A stretch of DNA of 64,000 bases from Clostridia bacterium (GCA_910575625.1 CAJTFD010000002.1:292519-356518); one strand, 5' to 3'. Positions 51,407-60,627 are shown, counted from the first letter of the stretch. The notes: generated by a model from the letters alone, not told the origin. Numbers and translations are program-made.

Positions 51407-53150
51407 CTGCCCCATCTGCACCCTCCAGTCCGCTTTCAGCCGGCATGCTCTTCGCCGCGCTCCCTTCCATCAATCCGTCCGTCAGCTGCGGGATGACCAG
51501 GTCGCCCTCTTTTAAACCTTCCTGGATCTGTGTCTGCGTATCGGAACTGATCCCGGCCACGACCTCCCGGCGGGCGATCACACCGTTGTCCAGCACATAG
51601 CAGAAGGTGCTGTCTTTGCCTGTGTTGACCGCCTCCACTGGGACTGTCAGCACATCTTTCTCTGAACCGGTGAGGATCGAAACCTTCGCCTCCACCCCCA
51701 GGAAGATCCCATCGTCCGGGTTGTCGATGTTGACTTCGCAGGTGATGATCGGCGCGCCCTTCTCATTTTGCTGGGCCACGCGGCTGATGTCGCCCACGGT
51801 CCCCTGGTACACATTGTCCCCGATGGTGACCTGTGCCTTCTGGCCCTCTTTTAATTTTCCGTAATCGTATTTGGAGACAGTGGCTTCCACGGCCACGTCA
51901 TCGTTGCTGGCCACGCTGACCAACTCCATGCCCTGGGTCGCCTCTGTCCCAGGGAAGAGTTCCGCCTTTGTGATGATCCCATTAAATTCTGCCTTGATCC
52001 CCCTACGCCCTTTTTCCAAAATCTCTTCCTGGGACATGGAATCGATCTCCGCCAGGTTGTTGTTGCCCTCCATGGCTTTTTTGCTGGCCGCTGTGACATC
52101 GGTGGCGTCCGCGGCATCCACTTTCGCCTCCTCCTGTGCCAGGTCTGACTGGAGTTCTCCCAGCGTAGTCTGGGCATTTTCCAGATCCAGCTGCCACTGG
52201 GCCAGCTGGGCGTCTGTGGCGGCGTTTCCTGTATCCAGATCCATGACTGATCCATCTGCGGCAGACATCCCCTCCAACATCTGCTGGATATCTGCGGCGG
52301 GCAGACCGGCATAATCTCCCATCTGCTCTTCCAACTGATCGATCAAGATCTGATCCGCCTCGATGGTCTTCGTCTTGTTCTTGATCTGTGCCCCGATCGT
52401 CGCCGCCGTGTTTTTATCTCCTTCAAATTCTGCCTGGGATTTGGAGATGGTCAGGCTGTCGATCTCAGCCTGGTATGTAGTATCCCGCGCCTTCAGGCTC
52501 TCGATCTGTGTGGCCGCCTCCAGAGCCTGGCTCAGGGTTTCGGTCTCCAGCACCTGATCCTGGCGTAGGACTGCCGCTGAAACGGTCGCCTGCTGAGACA
52601 GCTGGATGGTCCGGTCACTGATGGCCTGTTTCAGACCGTTGATATAGTTTTTAAAGCGGTCGATATCACTCTGGATGATCCGGGTGTTGCCCCTGGCGAC
52701 GTCCGCCTCCGCCCGGGACTTGGCCGCTTTGTCCAGGACATCCTGGTTTGTGTTGACTGTGACCGACCGGGTGTAGCTCGCTTTCTGATTATCCCGCTCC
52801 AATGTGGAGGTATCAAAACTCACTAAAGTGGTGCCCACCGTCACCGCCTGTCCGGCCTTGGCGGCATATTCTTTCACCGCTGCGTTGACTGGTGAGTAGT
52901 AGGTCTTCGTCTTTAAACTCTTCACTGTGCCGCTCACTTCCAGGTAGGCGGTCACATCCCCCTTTTGCACCTCCTGGGTGGCCACCATGGGCGTGGTATC
53001 GGTCTGCGTCATCCGCGGCAGCATGAGGAGAGCGACCATGGACAAGATCGCCAGAACGCCGATGATGACCGTGATGATCCTCCCCTGTCGTCTTCTCTGC
53101 TGTGGTGTCTTCCTTCCCTTCGGGCGTTTCGGTGCTCTCTCCTTCGGCAT
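51399..53150 (-). CDS. HlyD/MacA-type adaptor protein with long coiled coil
   Basis: A 583-residue membrane-fusion-type protein. Basic N-terminus and one helix (about residues 27-48), a lipoyl half-motif, an unusually long coiled coil (about 110-380), and the beta-barrel region (FNGIITKAELFPGTEATQGMELVSV). In a Gram-positive such proteins act with MacB-type permeases at the cell surface. The ATG at 53150 has GAGGAGG nine bases upstream. The ATPase gene ends five bases before it. Confidence 0.92.
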   Translation of the reverse strand: MPKERAPKRPKGRKTPQQRRRQGRIITVIIGVLAILSMVALLMLPRMTQTDTTPMVATQEVQKGDVTAYLEVSGTVKSLKTKTYYSPVNAAVKEYAAKAGQAVTVGTTLVSFDTSTLERDNQKASYTRSVTVNTNQDVLDKAAKSRAEADVARGNTRIIQSDIDRFKNYINGLKQAISDRTIQLSQQATVSAAVLRQDQVLETETLSQALEAATQIESLKARDTTYQAEIDSLTISKSQAEFEGDKNTAATIGAQIKNKTKTIEADQILIDQLEEQMGDYAGLPAADIQQMLEGMSAADGSVMDLDTGNAATDAQLAQWQLDLENAQTTLGELQSDLAQEEAKVDAADATDVTAASKKAMEGNNNLAEIDSMSQEEILEKGRRGIKAEFNGIITKAELFPGTEATQGMELVSVASNDDVAVEATVSKYDYGKLKEGQKAQVTIGDNVYQGTVGDISRVAQQNEKGAPIITCEVNIDNPDDGIFLGVEAKVSILTGSEKDVLTVPVEAVNTGKDSTFCYVLDNGVIARREVVAGISSDTQTQIQEGLKEGDLVIPQLTDGLMEGSAAKSMPAESGLEGADGADD

Positions 53151-53154
53151 GTGT

Positions 53155-53859
53155 TCATTCCTCCTCTTCATAGTTTTCATTCATGATGTCTTCCACGATC
53201 TTTCCATCCATGATCCGGATGATCCTCCGTGCGCTCTCAGCAATCTCGTCATCGTGGGTGATCAAGATCACTGTACGTCCTTCGCTATGTAAACCTTTTA
53301 AGATCCCCATGATCTCTTTCGTAGACTTGGAATCCAGATTTCCGGTGGGCTCGTCTGCCAAGATCACCGGCGGCCGGGCGGCGATGGCCCGGGCGATGGC
53401 CACTCTCTGCTGCTGCCCGCCGGACATCTCCGAGGGCCTGTGCGTCATCCGCTTTTCCAGTCCCACCATCCGCAGGGCTTCCTCAGCCAACTCCCGCCGC
53501 TCCCACCGGTCCACACCCCGGTATACCAGGGGCAGTTCCACATTCGCTACGGCGTTCAGATTTCCGATCAGATTGAAGCCCTGGAAAATGAATCCGATCT
53601 CCACATTGCGGATCATCGAGAGCTCATTGTCTGTCATGTAGGAAACATCCTGGCCATGGAGCAGGTACCGGCCCGTGGTGGGCACATCCAGACAGCCTAA
53701 CATATTCATCAATGTGGATTTCCCGGAGCCTGAATGCCCGATGATCGCCACATACTCCCCCTCGTATACGTCCAGATCCACGTGGTTCAAGGCCCAGACT
53801 TCATTTTCTCCTGGATTGTAGATCTTGCACATGTCCTGGATCTCGATCAATTTTTCCAT
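53155..53859 (-). CDS. MacB-type ABC transporter ATP-binding protein
   Basis: A 234-residue ATPase: Walker A GHSGSGKSTLMNML, signature EMSGGQQQRVAIARAIA, Walker B VILADEPTGNLDS, switch His in LITHDD. The C-terminus is Glu-rich. First gene of an ATPase–adaptor–permease operon. The start at 53859 follows GGAGGG. Confidence 0.94.
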   Translation of the reverse strand: MEKLIEIQDMCKIYNPGENEVWALNHVDLDVYEGEYVAIIGHSGSGKSTLMNMLGCLDVPTTGRYLLHGQDVSYMTDNELSMIRNVEIGFIFQGFNLIGNLNAVANVELPLVYRGVDRWERRELAEEALRMVGLEKRMTHRPSEMSGGQQQRVAIARAIAARPPVILADEPTGNLDSKSTKEIMGILKGLHSEGRTVILITHDDEIAESARRIIRIMDGKIVEDIMNENYEEEE

Positions 53860-53907
53860 ATGACCCTCCATAGGTATTCCCGATCACATCTGTACTGTTC
53901 TATTAAT

Positions 53908-53936
53908 ACAATAATACATAAATGCTGGTTTGTCAA
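53908..53936 (-). promoter_or_regulatory. promoter of the MacB-type operon
   Basis: TTGACA (53931-53936) and TATTGT (53908-53913) on the minus strand, 17-base spacer. A TATTAATA stretch after the -10 box resembles part of the GntR operator at 50043. Confidence 0.7.
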
Positions 53937-53967
53937 TACACTAATGATTTTAACTCTATAAAGAAAA

Positions 53968-54027
53968 AAAGGGAAGTATTTCTTCCGGATTTATTTCTTA
54001 CATTTTCGTAAGAAATAAATCCGGACA
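53968..54027 (-). terminator. long hairpin terminator after the MATE gene
   Basis: CCGGATTTATTTCTTAC pairs with GTAAGAAATAAATCCGG around ATTTTC; an outer GGAAGTA/TACTTCC stem encloses it and is followed (minus strand) by CTTTTTTTC. Confidence 0.85.
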
Positions 54028-55353
54028 CTACTTCCAGCATCCCCTGCGATAAAAGACCACTGACAAGACCATCGCGATCGACCACCCGATCGGCCAGGCG
54101 CACCATATCCCGATATATCCCAGACTCATCACAAGGATCTTGGCCAGCGCCACCCGCAGAAAAAGGTCCGTAAACGTGGCGATCATAAACTGCCTCATCG
54201 CTCCAGCCCCCCGCAAGATCCCGTCCGCCACCAATTTCACAGACACCACAAAGTAAAAAGGCGATACGATATACAAAAACTGCATCCCGGACGACAACGC
54301 CATCTCAGAAGGCTCATTGATGAAAAACCGCACCAGCAGCTCCGTACCAGTCAGATACAGGATGACCACCGGCACGCATAAGATCCAGATCATCTTTACC
54401 CCCGCACGGAACCCCTCCTTCACCCGGGGCCAGATCCCCGCCCCGATATTCTGCGCCGTGTAATTGGACATCCCATTTCCCAGCGTGGTGAACGAGGTGA
54501 TCACCAGGTTATTTAATTTCACCGCCGCCGAATACCCGGCCGTCACGCCCACGCCGCAGTCGTTGATCACACTCTGGATGATGATATTCCCGACTGAGAT
54601 GAAGCTCTGCTGCAGGATGCTGGGGACTGCGATCACCGCGATCTTTCGCAGCATAGCGGCAGAAAACACCGCCGCCTTCCCCTCCGCCTGGATCCCGGCC
54701 AGCCTCTTCAAGACAACGGCCATCGCCAGCACACAGCTGATGCCCTGGCATATGAACGTCGCCCAGGCCACCCCGGCCACCCCCATAGAAAATCCGGCTA
54801 CAAACCAGATATCCGCCAGGATATTCGCCGTGGATGACGCGGCCAGGAAGATAAACGGCGTTTTCGAATCGCCGAGAGCTGAGAAGATCCCCGTCGCGAT
54901 ATTATAAAAAAACAAAAACGGAAGCCCCAGGATATAGATATCCAGATACAGCCTGGAATCCGCCCAGATCTCCCCCGGCGTGTGGATCAGCCGCAGCAGT
55001 CCCCCGCAACAGACCGCACCAAAGACCATCAACACCGCACACAGGATGCCGCTGGCGATCAAGGTCGTATAGACGGCCGTTTTCATATCTTTATACCTCT
55101 TCGCCCCGAACAGCTGCGCCACGATCACCGAGCACCCAATGTTGCAGCCGAACGCAAACGCGATGAAGATCAGCGTGATCTCATAACTGTTCCCCACCGC
55201 TGCCAGGGCATTTTCCCCGATAAATTTACCCGCTACCAAGCTGTCGGCAATATTATACAGCTGCTGGAAGATGATGCTCCCAAACAGAGGCAGGCAGAAC
55301 CTCCACAGCACTGTCTCCGGCTTTCCTACCGTCAGGTCTTTATTCTTATCCAT
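54028..55353 (-). CDS. MATE family efflux transporter
   Basis: A 441-residue multidrug/toxin extrusion protein with twelve predicted helices in two six-helix bundles. Characteristic blocks are LFGSIIFQQLYNIADSLVAG near residue 25 and its repeat near 245 (VPSILQQSFISVGNIIIQSV). It exports drugs or metabolites in exchange for sodium or protons. A LysR gene is divergent from it and is the likely regulator. Confidence 0.93.
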   Translation of the reverse strand: MDKNKDLTVGKPETVLWRFCLPLFGSIIFQQLYNIADSLVAGKFIGENALAAVGNSYEITLIFIAFAFGCNIGCSVIVAQLFGAKRYKDMKTAVYTTLIASGILCAVLMVFGAVCCGGLLRLIHTPGEIWADSRLYLDIYILGLPFLFFYNIATGIFSALGDSKTPFIFLAASSTANILADIWFVAGFSMGVAGVAWATFICQGISCVLAMAVVLKRLAGIQAEGKAAVFSAAMLRKIAVIAVPSILQQSFISVGNIIIQSVINDCGVGVTAGYSAAVKLNNLVITSFTTLGNGMSNYTAQNIGAGIWPRVKEGFRAGVKMIWILCVPVVILYLTGTELLVRFFINEPSEMALSSGMQFLYIVSPFYFVVSVKLVADGILRGAGAMRQFMIATFTDLFLRVALAKILVMSLGYIGIWCAWPIGWSIAMVLSVVFYRRGCWK

Positions 55354-55396
55354 TTTACCATCCCTCCATGACCCATTGATTTTTCACGCTCCATGT

Positions 55397-55425
55397 ATTA
55401 TACTCTCTTTTGCAGGATATGAAAA
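55397..55425 (-). promoter_or_regulatory. promoter of the MATE gene
   Basis: TTTTCA (55420-55425) and TATAAT (55397-55402) on the minus strand, 17-base spacer, in the intergenic region shared with the LysR gene. Confidence 0.55.
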
Positions 55426-55475
55426 ATATATATATGATATCGTATCTATAAATATCTGATATGACAGGAGATAAA

Positions 55476-56369
55476 ATGAACATCAATTACGAATACTACC
55501 GCATCTTCTACTATGCTGCAAAATACAAAAATCTTACCCAGGCCGCCCAGACCCTGCACAGCAGCCAGCCCAACATCTCACGGACCATCCGGCTTCTGGA
55601 AAACGGCCTGGGCTGTTCCCTGTTCATACGCTCCAACCGGGGGATCTCACTGACCCCGGAAGGCGAACGGCTCTACACCCATGTCAAAGCCGCTGTGGAG
55701 CGGATCCAGTTCGCGGAAAATGAGATCACACAGTCCGCCAGTATGCAAAACGGCTGTGTGACGATCGGGGCCAGCGAAACGGCCCTGCGCATGGTCTTGC
55801 TGCCGGCCCTGCGCCAGTTCAAACAGAACCACCCCAAGATCCGCATCCGCATCCTGAACCACCTGGTCATCCAGGCCCTGGACTCAGCCAAACGCGGCGA
55901 AGTCGATCTGTCCGTGGTGGTGACGCCCTCTGTGATCGAACGGCCCCTGCTCTCCCACCCGATCCTCCGGTTCAGGGACATCCTGATCGGAGGCCCCTCC
56001 TATAAGGCCTTTCAGGGAAAATGTCTGACTTTGAGGGAACTGGCCACACACCCGCTCATATCTTTAAGGGAGAATACAGTGACTTTTCAGTTTTACGAAG
56101 ATTTCTACCGCCGCCACGGCCTGATGCTCCTGCCGGAACTGCAGGCCGCCACCACCGACCAGATCCTCCCTATGGTCAAAAATGACCTGGGTGTGGGGTA
56201 TATACCTGAGATATATGCTGAAGATGCTCTGGAAAAAGGGGAGGTGGTACGGCTGACGCTGGCGGAGGAGATCCCTGTACGGGAGGTCTGTTTTGTTGAA
56301 AATGAATTGTATCCTTTGAATATCGCCGCTAAGGAGTTGAAGACGCTGCTCTTAAAATGTAGGATGTGA
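55476..56369 (+). CDS. LysR-family transcriptional regulator
   Basis: A 297-residue LTTR. The N-terminal helix-turn-helix (YYAAKYKNLTQAAQTLHSSQ then PNISRTIRLLENGLGCSLF) is followed by a two-lobe effector domain (VTIGASETALRMVLLPAL). The start at 55476 is five codons inside the longest frame and follows AGGAGATAAA. The divergent MATE gene is the probable target. A 113-bp piece of a close paralogue lies at 57483. Confidence 0.92.
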   Translation: MNINYEYYRIFYYAAKYKNLTQAAQTLHSSQPNISRTIRLLENGLGCSLFIRSNRGISLTPEGERLYTHVKAAVERIQFAENEITQSASMQNGCVTIGASETALRMVLLPALRQFKQNHPKIRIRILNHLVIQALDSAKRGEVDLSVVVTPSVIERPLLSHPILRFRDILIGGPSYKAFQGKCLTLRELATHPLISLRENTVTFQFYEDFYRRHGLMLLPELQAATTDQILPMVKNDLGVGYIPEIYAEDALEKGEVVRLTLAEEIPVREVCFVENELYPLNIAAKELKTLLLKCRM

Positions 56370-56423
56370 TATGTTTATATTGTCAGCTGTTTTTTATCTA
56401 TATCATGATCGAAGCTCTCTTTT

Positions 56424-57311
56424 TTACGCTTTTTGTCCCATGACCTCTTTTGCCGCTTTCAGTTCTTCTTCTGAATACATTGTCAATATCTTATCCTCCG
56501 GAATGTCGAGTTTCATCATATTGACAACTGCAATGATCCGCTGTTTTTTCTCTCCTTCTTTTCTCCCTTCTTTTCTTCCTTCTTCCCTTCCTTCCGTCAA
56601 TCCATCTTCAAATATCAATCTCCCAACTTTCGTCATTGTGATCTCCCTCCTTATTTTTTCTGCGTCCACTCTGTCGATAAACTTATCCGCGATCACCAAA
56701 AGCCCAGAAAACACGAGCTTCTGTTCCCGTTCATCTTCAATCCGTTTTACCAGGTCGATGACCTGTTTTATCCGTGTCTGCTTATCTTCCAGCCCTTTCC
56801 CTGCCAATGGTAATATGATCAGCTGCATGAGTTCTTGTTCTGTTAACTTTTCTCCGCGCTCCAACTTATGCATGACCGTCTTATAGATCTCCTCCGCTGG
56901 AAGATGTGTCACAAATACCTGCTCAACACGCAGAGTCATGCAGCCGACCTGGAATATTTCATCCGCACTTTCAACATCTCCCGTATAGATGACGATCATC
57001 CTTATGACCGGTACTCTTTTGTTCTCCCTATAAAGACGCTGTGTTACTCTGGATATATAGTTCATATATTTTATACGGTTTCTGACTGCATCCACCGACT
57101 CATAATCCACGAGCGCGTATGTATCATCTTCTAAGAGGAACAGGTTATCCATACGCATTTCATCAGCGGATACCGCAGGTAGATTTGTTGGGAGGACTTC
57201 CTTGATCCGCGGGATCTTTAGCCCATATGCCTCAAATGAACGTTCTCTGTAGGATTCGCTCAATATCTTGAACTCTATGTCTTTATTCTGATATGCGATC
57301 CCTTCTGCCAT
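56424..57311 (-). CDS. Rpn-family PD-(D/E)XK nuclease / transposase-like protein
   Basis: A 295-residue protein of the Rpn/YhgA-like family. The N-terminal nuclease core contains MRMDNLFLLEDDTYALVDYES with the acidic residues and KRVPVIRMIVIYTGD. The C-terminal part ends in a tandem EG-R/K-EG tail (about residues 255-272) encoded by a GGAAG-type simple repeat. Rpn proteins are DNA nucleases that promote recombination and may act in defence. The ATG at 57311 follows AAAGGAG. It marks the start of the lower-GC, decayed region. Confidence 0.82.
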   Translation of the reverse strand: MAEGIAYQNKDIEFKILSESYRERSFEAYGLKIPRIKEVLPTNLPAVSADEMRMDNLFLLEDDTYALVDYESVDAVRNRIKYMNYISRVTQRLYRENKRVPVIRMIVIYTGDVESADEIFQVGCMTLRVEQVFVTHLPAEEIYKTVMHKLERGEKLTEQELMQLIILPLAGKGLEDKQTRIKQVIDLVKRIEDEREQKLVFSGLLVIADKFIDRVDAEKIRREITMTKVGRLIFEDGLTEGREEGRKEGRKEGEKKQRIIAVVNMMKLDIPEDKILTMYSEEELKAAKEVMGQKA

Positions 57312-57366
57312 CACATCATCTCCTTTTTTATATTGTAACATCAATATACCGGATACCACAAGTATA

Positions 57367-57482
57367 TTATTTCGGATACTCCTCTTCCGCATATTTATAC
57401 GCAAACTCATCCTCTTTGATCCTCACATGGATGGTCTTCACATATGCCTTGGTGCCCGCCTTTCCGTTGATCTCCCAGTTAT
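57367..57482 (-). pseudogene. 3' remnant of an unrecognised gene
   Basis: A minus-strand frame encodes about 37 residues ([20 protein letters not shown], then [17 protein letters not shown]) ending in TAA at 57367-57369. It looks like a real protein tail with typical codon use, but has no start and is cut at 57482 where the LysR fragment begins. I do not recognise the family. Confidence 0.5.
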
Positions 57483-57610
57483 ACGGCCTGATGCCCCTGC
57501 CGGAACTGCAGGCCGCCACCACCGATCAGATCCTACCTATGATCAAAAACGACCTGGATGTGGAGTATATACCTGAGATATACGCTGAAGACGCTGCTCT
57601 TGGAATGTAC
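57483..57610 (+). pseudogene. LysR gene fragment with internal deletion
   Basis: Bases 57483-57595 match 56116-56228 of the intact LysR gene with about nine differences, then jump to the sequence corresponding to 56348-56360 near that gene's end. The missing 119 bases lie between two TGAAGA(T/C)GCT direct repeats. The fragment encodes [20 protein letters not shown] and IPEIYAED, then goes out of frame. It derives from a diverged paralogue rather than a very recent copy. Confidence 0.8.
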
Positions 57611-57710
57611 ACTGTGCGAAAAGGCTGTGGAAAACCCTGATATTTTCAGATCCTAAATCCCCAGCCACATCTTGTTCGTAAATTTTTCTGCCCCTTGCAC
57701 ATTTCTTACA

Positions 57711-57830
57711 AAGTGGATATATTTAGAGTTGAGAGAGGCGATCAGAGGTGTAAAAGCGAATCTGGCCTCCGGGGAACAGCCTATTTTTGACAGCGTGGAC
57801 GCTCTGTTTGATAAATCGGAAGCAGACTGA
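57711..57830 (+). pseudogene. possible 3' remnant of a small gene
   Basis: An open frame of 39 codons (KWIYLELREAIRGVKANLAS, then GEQPIFDSVDALFDKSEAD) ends in TGA at 57828-57830 and has no start codon. The composition resembles the tail of a small antitoxin-like protein, but this is a guess. No partner gene follows. Confidence 0.35.
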
Positions 57831-58128
57831 TGGCATATGGATTTACTTTTGGATGATGTGCCGCTTCTGGTTGGTCTGTGACTGTCATAGCCAATCTTAT
57901 GTCCCGTTCCGATTTCCATGGAATTTGACAAGTTATCTTAGTTTTGGACATCCACAATGTGTGGAAAGATTATGTCCTCTGTACAAACTCCAATCTCATC
58001 TGCATACCCATCCCAGCAGCCAGCCTCTTTGACATCCCAAGACTTGGATTCCTGACGCCTCTTTCAATTCTGCTGATATCAGCTTATGTGATCCCTGTTT
58101 CACCCGCATCTTTTTATTTTGTGCCCTT
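57831..58128. other. 298 bases without a recognisable gene
   Basis: Read on both strands. Only short frames occur, several broken by stops; no promoter, terminator or repeat was identified. It lies between the gene fragments and the UDP-glucose dehydrogenase stop and is probably decayed sequence. Confidence 0.5.
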
Positions 58129-59358
58129 TTAATCCTGTCTATATATATCCCTTGTGTAAACTTTATCCGCCACATCATCCAGCATATCATCATAACGGTT
58201 CGCAACGATCACATCACAGTTCTCCTTGAACTCTTCGATATCATTGACAACAGGAGACCCAAAAAATGTTGTTCCCTGCTCAAGTGTCGGCTCATATATG
58301 ATCACCGCTGCCCCTTTTGCCTTAATGCGTTTCATGACACCTTGGACACTGCTCTGACGGAAATTATCACTGTTGGCCTTCATGGTGAGTCTCCAGATAC
58401 CAATCAGGAGCGGCCGTTCCTTTTCGACATTCCACATACTGTTCGCTGTATGATACCCAGCCTTCTCCAGAACACGTTCGGCAATAAAATCTTTCCTCGT
58501 ACGATTACTCTCCACGATTGCTTGGATGAGATTTTGCGGGACATCTTCATAGTTTGCGAGAAGCTGCTTGGTGTCCTTTGGCAGGCAGTAACCGCCATAG
58601 CCAAAACTTGTGTTCCGATAATGCTGTCCAATCCTGGGGTCGAGACATACGCCCTCGATGATATCCTTTGTCACTAGCCCCTTCATCTCCGCATAAGTGT
58701 CCAGCTCATTAAAAAAAGACACGCGCAAGGCAAGGTATGTATTGGCAAATAGCTTGACCGCCTCGGCCTCGGTGAAGCCCATGAACAGGGTGTCGATGTC
58801 TTTTTTGAGCGCCCCCTCCTGGAGTAGGGATGCGAAAGTTTCAGCAGCTTCTCTCGTTTTATTGTCACAGCCGACGATGATCCGTGACGGAAAGAGGTTA
58901 TCATAGAGAGCCTTTGACTCCCGGAGGAATTCTGGGGAGAAAATGATACGGTCACAGTCAAACTGCTTTCTCATACGCTCAGTGTACGACACAGGAACTG
59001 TACTTTTTATCACTAATGTCCCGTGGTCATTCACCTCAAGTACGGAAGTGATCACAGCCTCGACAGCAGATGTATCAAAGAAATTTTTCCTGCTGTCGTA
59101 ATTGGTTGGTGCAGCGATTATAACGAATTCCGCATCCTGATAAGCGGCAGCACCGTTCAGCGTAGCAGTAAGGTCAAGCTCTTTCTCTGCTAGATATTTT
59201 TCTATATGGTCGTCCTGAATGGGTGAGATATGCCTGTTGATGAGAGCAACCTTCTCTGGGATGATGTCCACAGCCGTCACTTGATCGTGCTGTGCCAGAA
59301 GGACAGCTAATGATAAACCGACATATCCGGTTCCTGCAACTGCAATCTTTTTGTTCAT
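58129..59358 (-). CDS. ugd: UDP-glucose 6-dehydrogenase
   Basis: A 409-residue nucleotide-sugar dehydrogenase that oxidises UDP-glucose to UDP-glucuronate with NAD. The NAD loop [19 protein letters not shown], the STVPVSYTE and FSPEFLRE blocks, and the catalytic Cys in [16 protein letters not shown] are all present. It supplies uronic acid for surface polysaccharide. It is the last intact gene of the glycan segment, downstream of a remnant of the matching epimerase. Confidence 0.95.
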   Translation of the reverse strand: MNKKIAVAGTGYVGLSLAVLLAQHDQVTAVDIIPEKVALINRHISPIQDDHIEKYLAEKELDLTATLNGAAAYQDAEFVIIAAPTNYDSRKNFFDTSAVEAVITSVLEVNDHGTLVIKSTVPVSYTERMRKQFDCDRIIFSPEFLRESKALYDNLFPSRIIVGCDNKTREAAETFASLLQEGALKKDIDTLFMGFTEAEAVKLFANTYLALRVSFFNELDTYAEMKGLVTKDIIEGVCLDPRIGQHYRNTSFGYGGYCLPKDTKQLLANYEDVPQNLIQAIVESNRTRKDFIAERVLEKAGYHTANSMWNVEKERPLLIGIWRLTMKANSDNFRQSSVQGVMKRIKAKGAAVIIYEPTLEQGTTFFGSPVVNDIEEFKENCDVIVANRYDDMLDDVADKVYTRDIYRQD

Positions 59359-59425
59359 TATGTTTTACTCCTGTTGTATCTCATATTTATAAAATTCATT
59401 ATACCACTCGGTAAACTTTATTAAT

Positions 59426-59549
59426 CTAGTCTGCATACGTCACCGGCACATCCCCAGGCTTCATCGGAACCAGCTCTTTATGAGCATCAAAGTCGTAGTC
59501 CTCTGGTAACACATTTGCTCGGATCAATTCTTCCTGTAAATATCCACGG
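59426..59549 (-). pseudogene. remnant of an NAD-dependent UDP-glucuronate epimerase
   Basis: About 37 codons survive (LQEELIRANVLPEDYDFDAH, then KELVPMKPGDVPVTYAD) before an in-frame TAG at 59426-59428. This is the conserved late segment of UDP-glucuronate 4-epimerase family proteins, which continue for about 30 residues past this point. Both the N-terminal 270-odd residues and the true C-terminus are missing. It lies between ugd and the sulfotransferase, where a live epimerase would make UDP-galacturonate from the Ugd product. Confidence 0.8.
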
Positions 59550-59557
59550 GTAAAATT

Positions 59558-60607
59558 TTAGAAATTCAATTGATCGCTTACCTCGACTCCAGAAACGATA
59601 GCAGTGTCTATACTTGAATAGTCATATAAATATTTACTAAGCCGTTGCTCGATCAATTTAACACCTTGATCATCAGGATATTTTTCCCATAACCGTGTAT
59701 TCACAACAGATCTTTTAGGATTCATTTTTAAAAATTGTTTGTTATGCAAGCCTGGATCAAGTCCTGTGCACTGCTCAATCCGACTAACAGTCTCATCATA
59801 TCGGTAAATGATGTCCTCAAATTGCAGTTTGATGATGTGCGATGACTCTTTCAGAACACCACTCCCCGCCTCTCTTGCATAAATAAACCATTTACAGAAT
59901 AAGTCGGGATCTGATGGACATATACCATCTTTCCAATGATATTTGCCCAACAAATAAACATCCCGCGGATCTCTATCGATGATAAATACGAATAATTCAT
60001 CATCAAAATATCTCATTACCGCCTTCAAATTTGATGAAGGAACAATCTGATCAATTTCCATATATTCTGCATTTTCTTTATTCAAAGCTCTCATCAGATT
60101 CGAAACATATCTCTTAGTTATTGATAAGAACTTCTGTTCAGAAGGATGACTGCATATTATTTGTTTATCCTGTAATATCCTTAATTTTCCCTTTGTAATC
60201 CTTCTGAATAAATGATTCGCCATCTGGTATAAATAATAGATTCGCGGACCTTTATCATAAAGATCATAAAACCACCAACCTGGATAAGAAAAATCTGTTA
60301 AATCTTTCACATATTCAGCGGTAATTTTCTGATAATCATCTTCATCAAAAAACTGTGAATATCTCTTACTCAAAACGTTTCCTTCATTGAACTTAGAAAG
60401 TTTAACGAATCTCTTAAGTGCATGCCCAGAATTATGTCTGTTATGATTCTCCACAAGATGATATTCCAGATCCCTTACACCATCCAGGTCATGGAGGAAT
60501 CGAAATTCATAATCTGAAAGATCCTTTACATTATCATATTCTGCAACTAAATCCGTAAGGGCACTCGATCCGCTGCCATAATAACTCGCACATGTAATAA
60601 TTTTCAT
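59558..60607 (-). CDS. sulfotransferase-domain protein
   Basis: A 349-residue soluble protein. The N-terminal loop ITCASYYGSGSSALTDLVAE resembles the 5'-phosphosulfate (PAPS) binding loop, and VFIIDRDPRDVYLLGKYHW the 3'-phosphate site; a Pro-less DLDGVRDLEYHL region follows the first motif. Such enzymes move sulfate from PAPS to sugar hydroxyls. Its place beside ugd and glycosyltransferase genes suggests sulfation of a surface glycan. The gene is markedly AT-rich. Acceptor unknown. Confidence 0.72.
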   Translation of the reverse strand: MKIITCASYYGSGSSALTDLVAEYDNVKDLSDYEFRFLHDLDGVRDLEYHLVENHNRHNSGHALKRFVKLSKFNEGNVLSKRYSQFFDEDDYQKITAEYVKDLTDFSYPGWWFYDLYDKGPRIYYLYQMANHLFRRITKGKLRILQDKQIICSHPSEQKFLSITKRYVSNLMRALNKENAEYMEIDQIVPSSNLKAVMRYFDDELFVFIIDRDPRDVYLLGKYHWKDGICPSDPDLFCKWFIYAREAGSGVLKESSHIIKLQFEDIIYRYDETVSRIEQCTGLDPGLHNKQFLKMNPKRSVVNTRLWEKYPDDQGVKLIEQRLSKYLYDYSSIDTAIVSGVEVSDQLNF

Positions 60608-60627
60608 TTTTTCTTTTCACCAGAACA

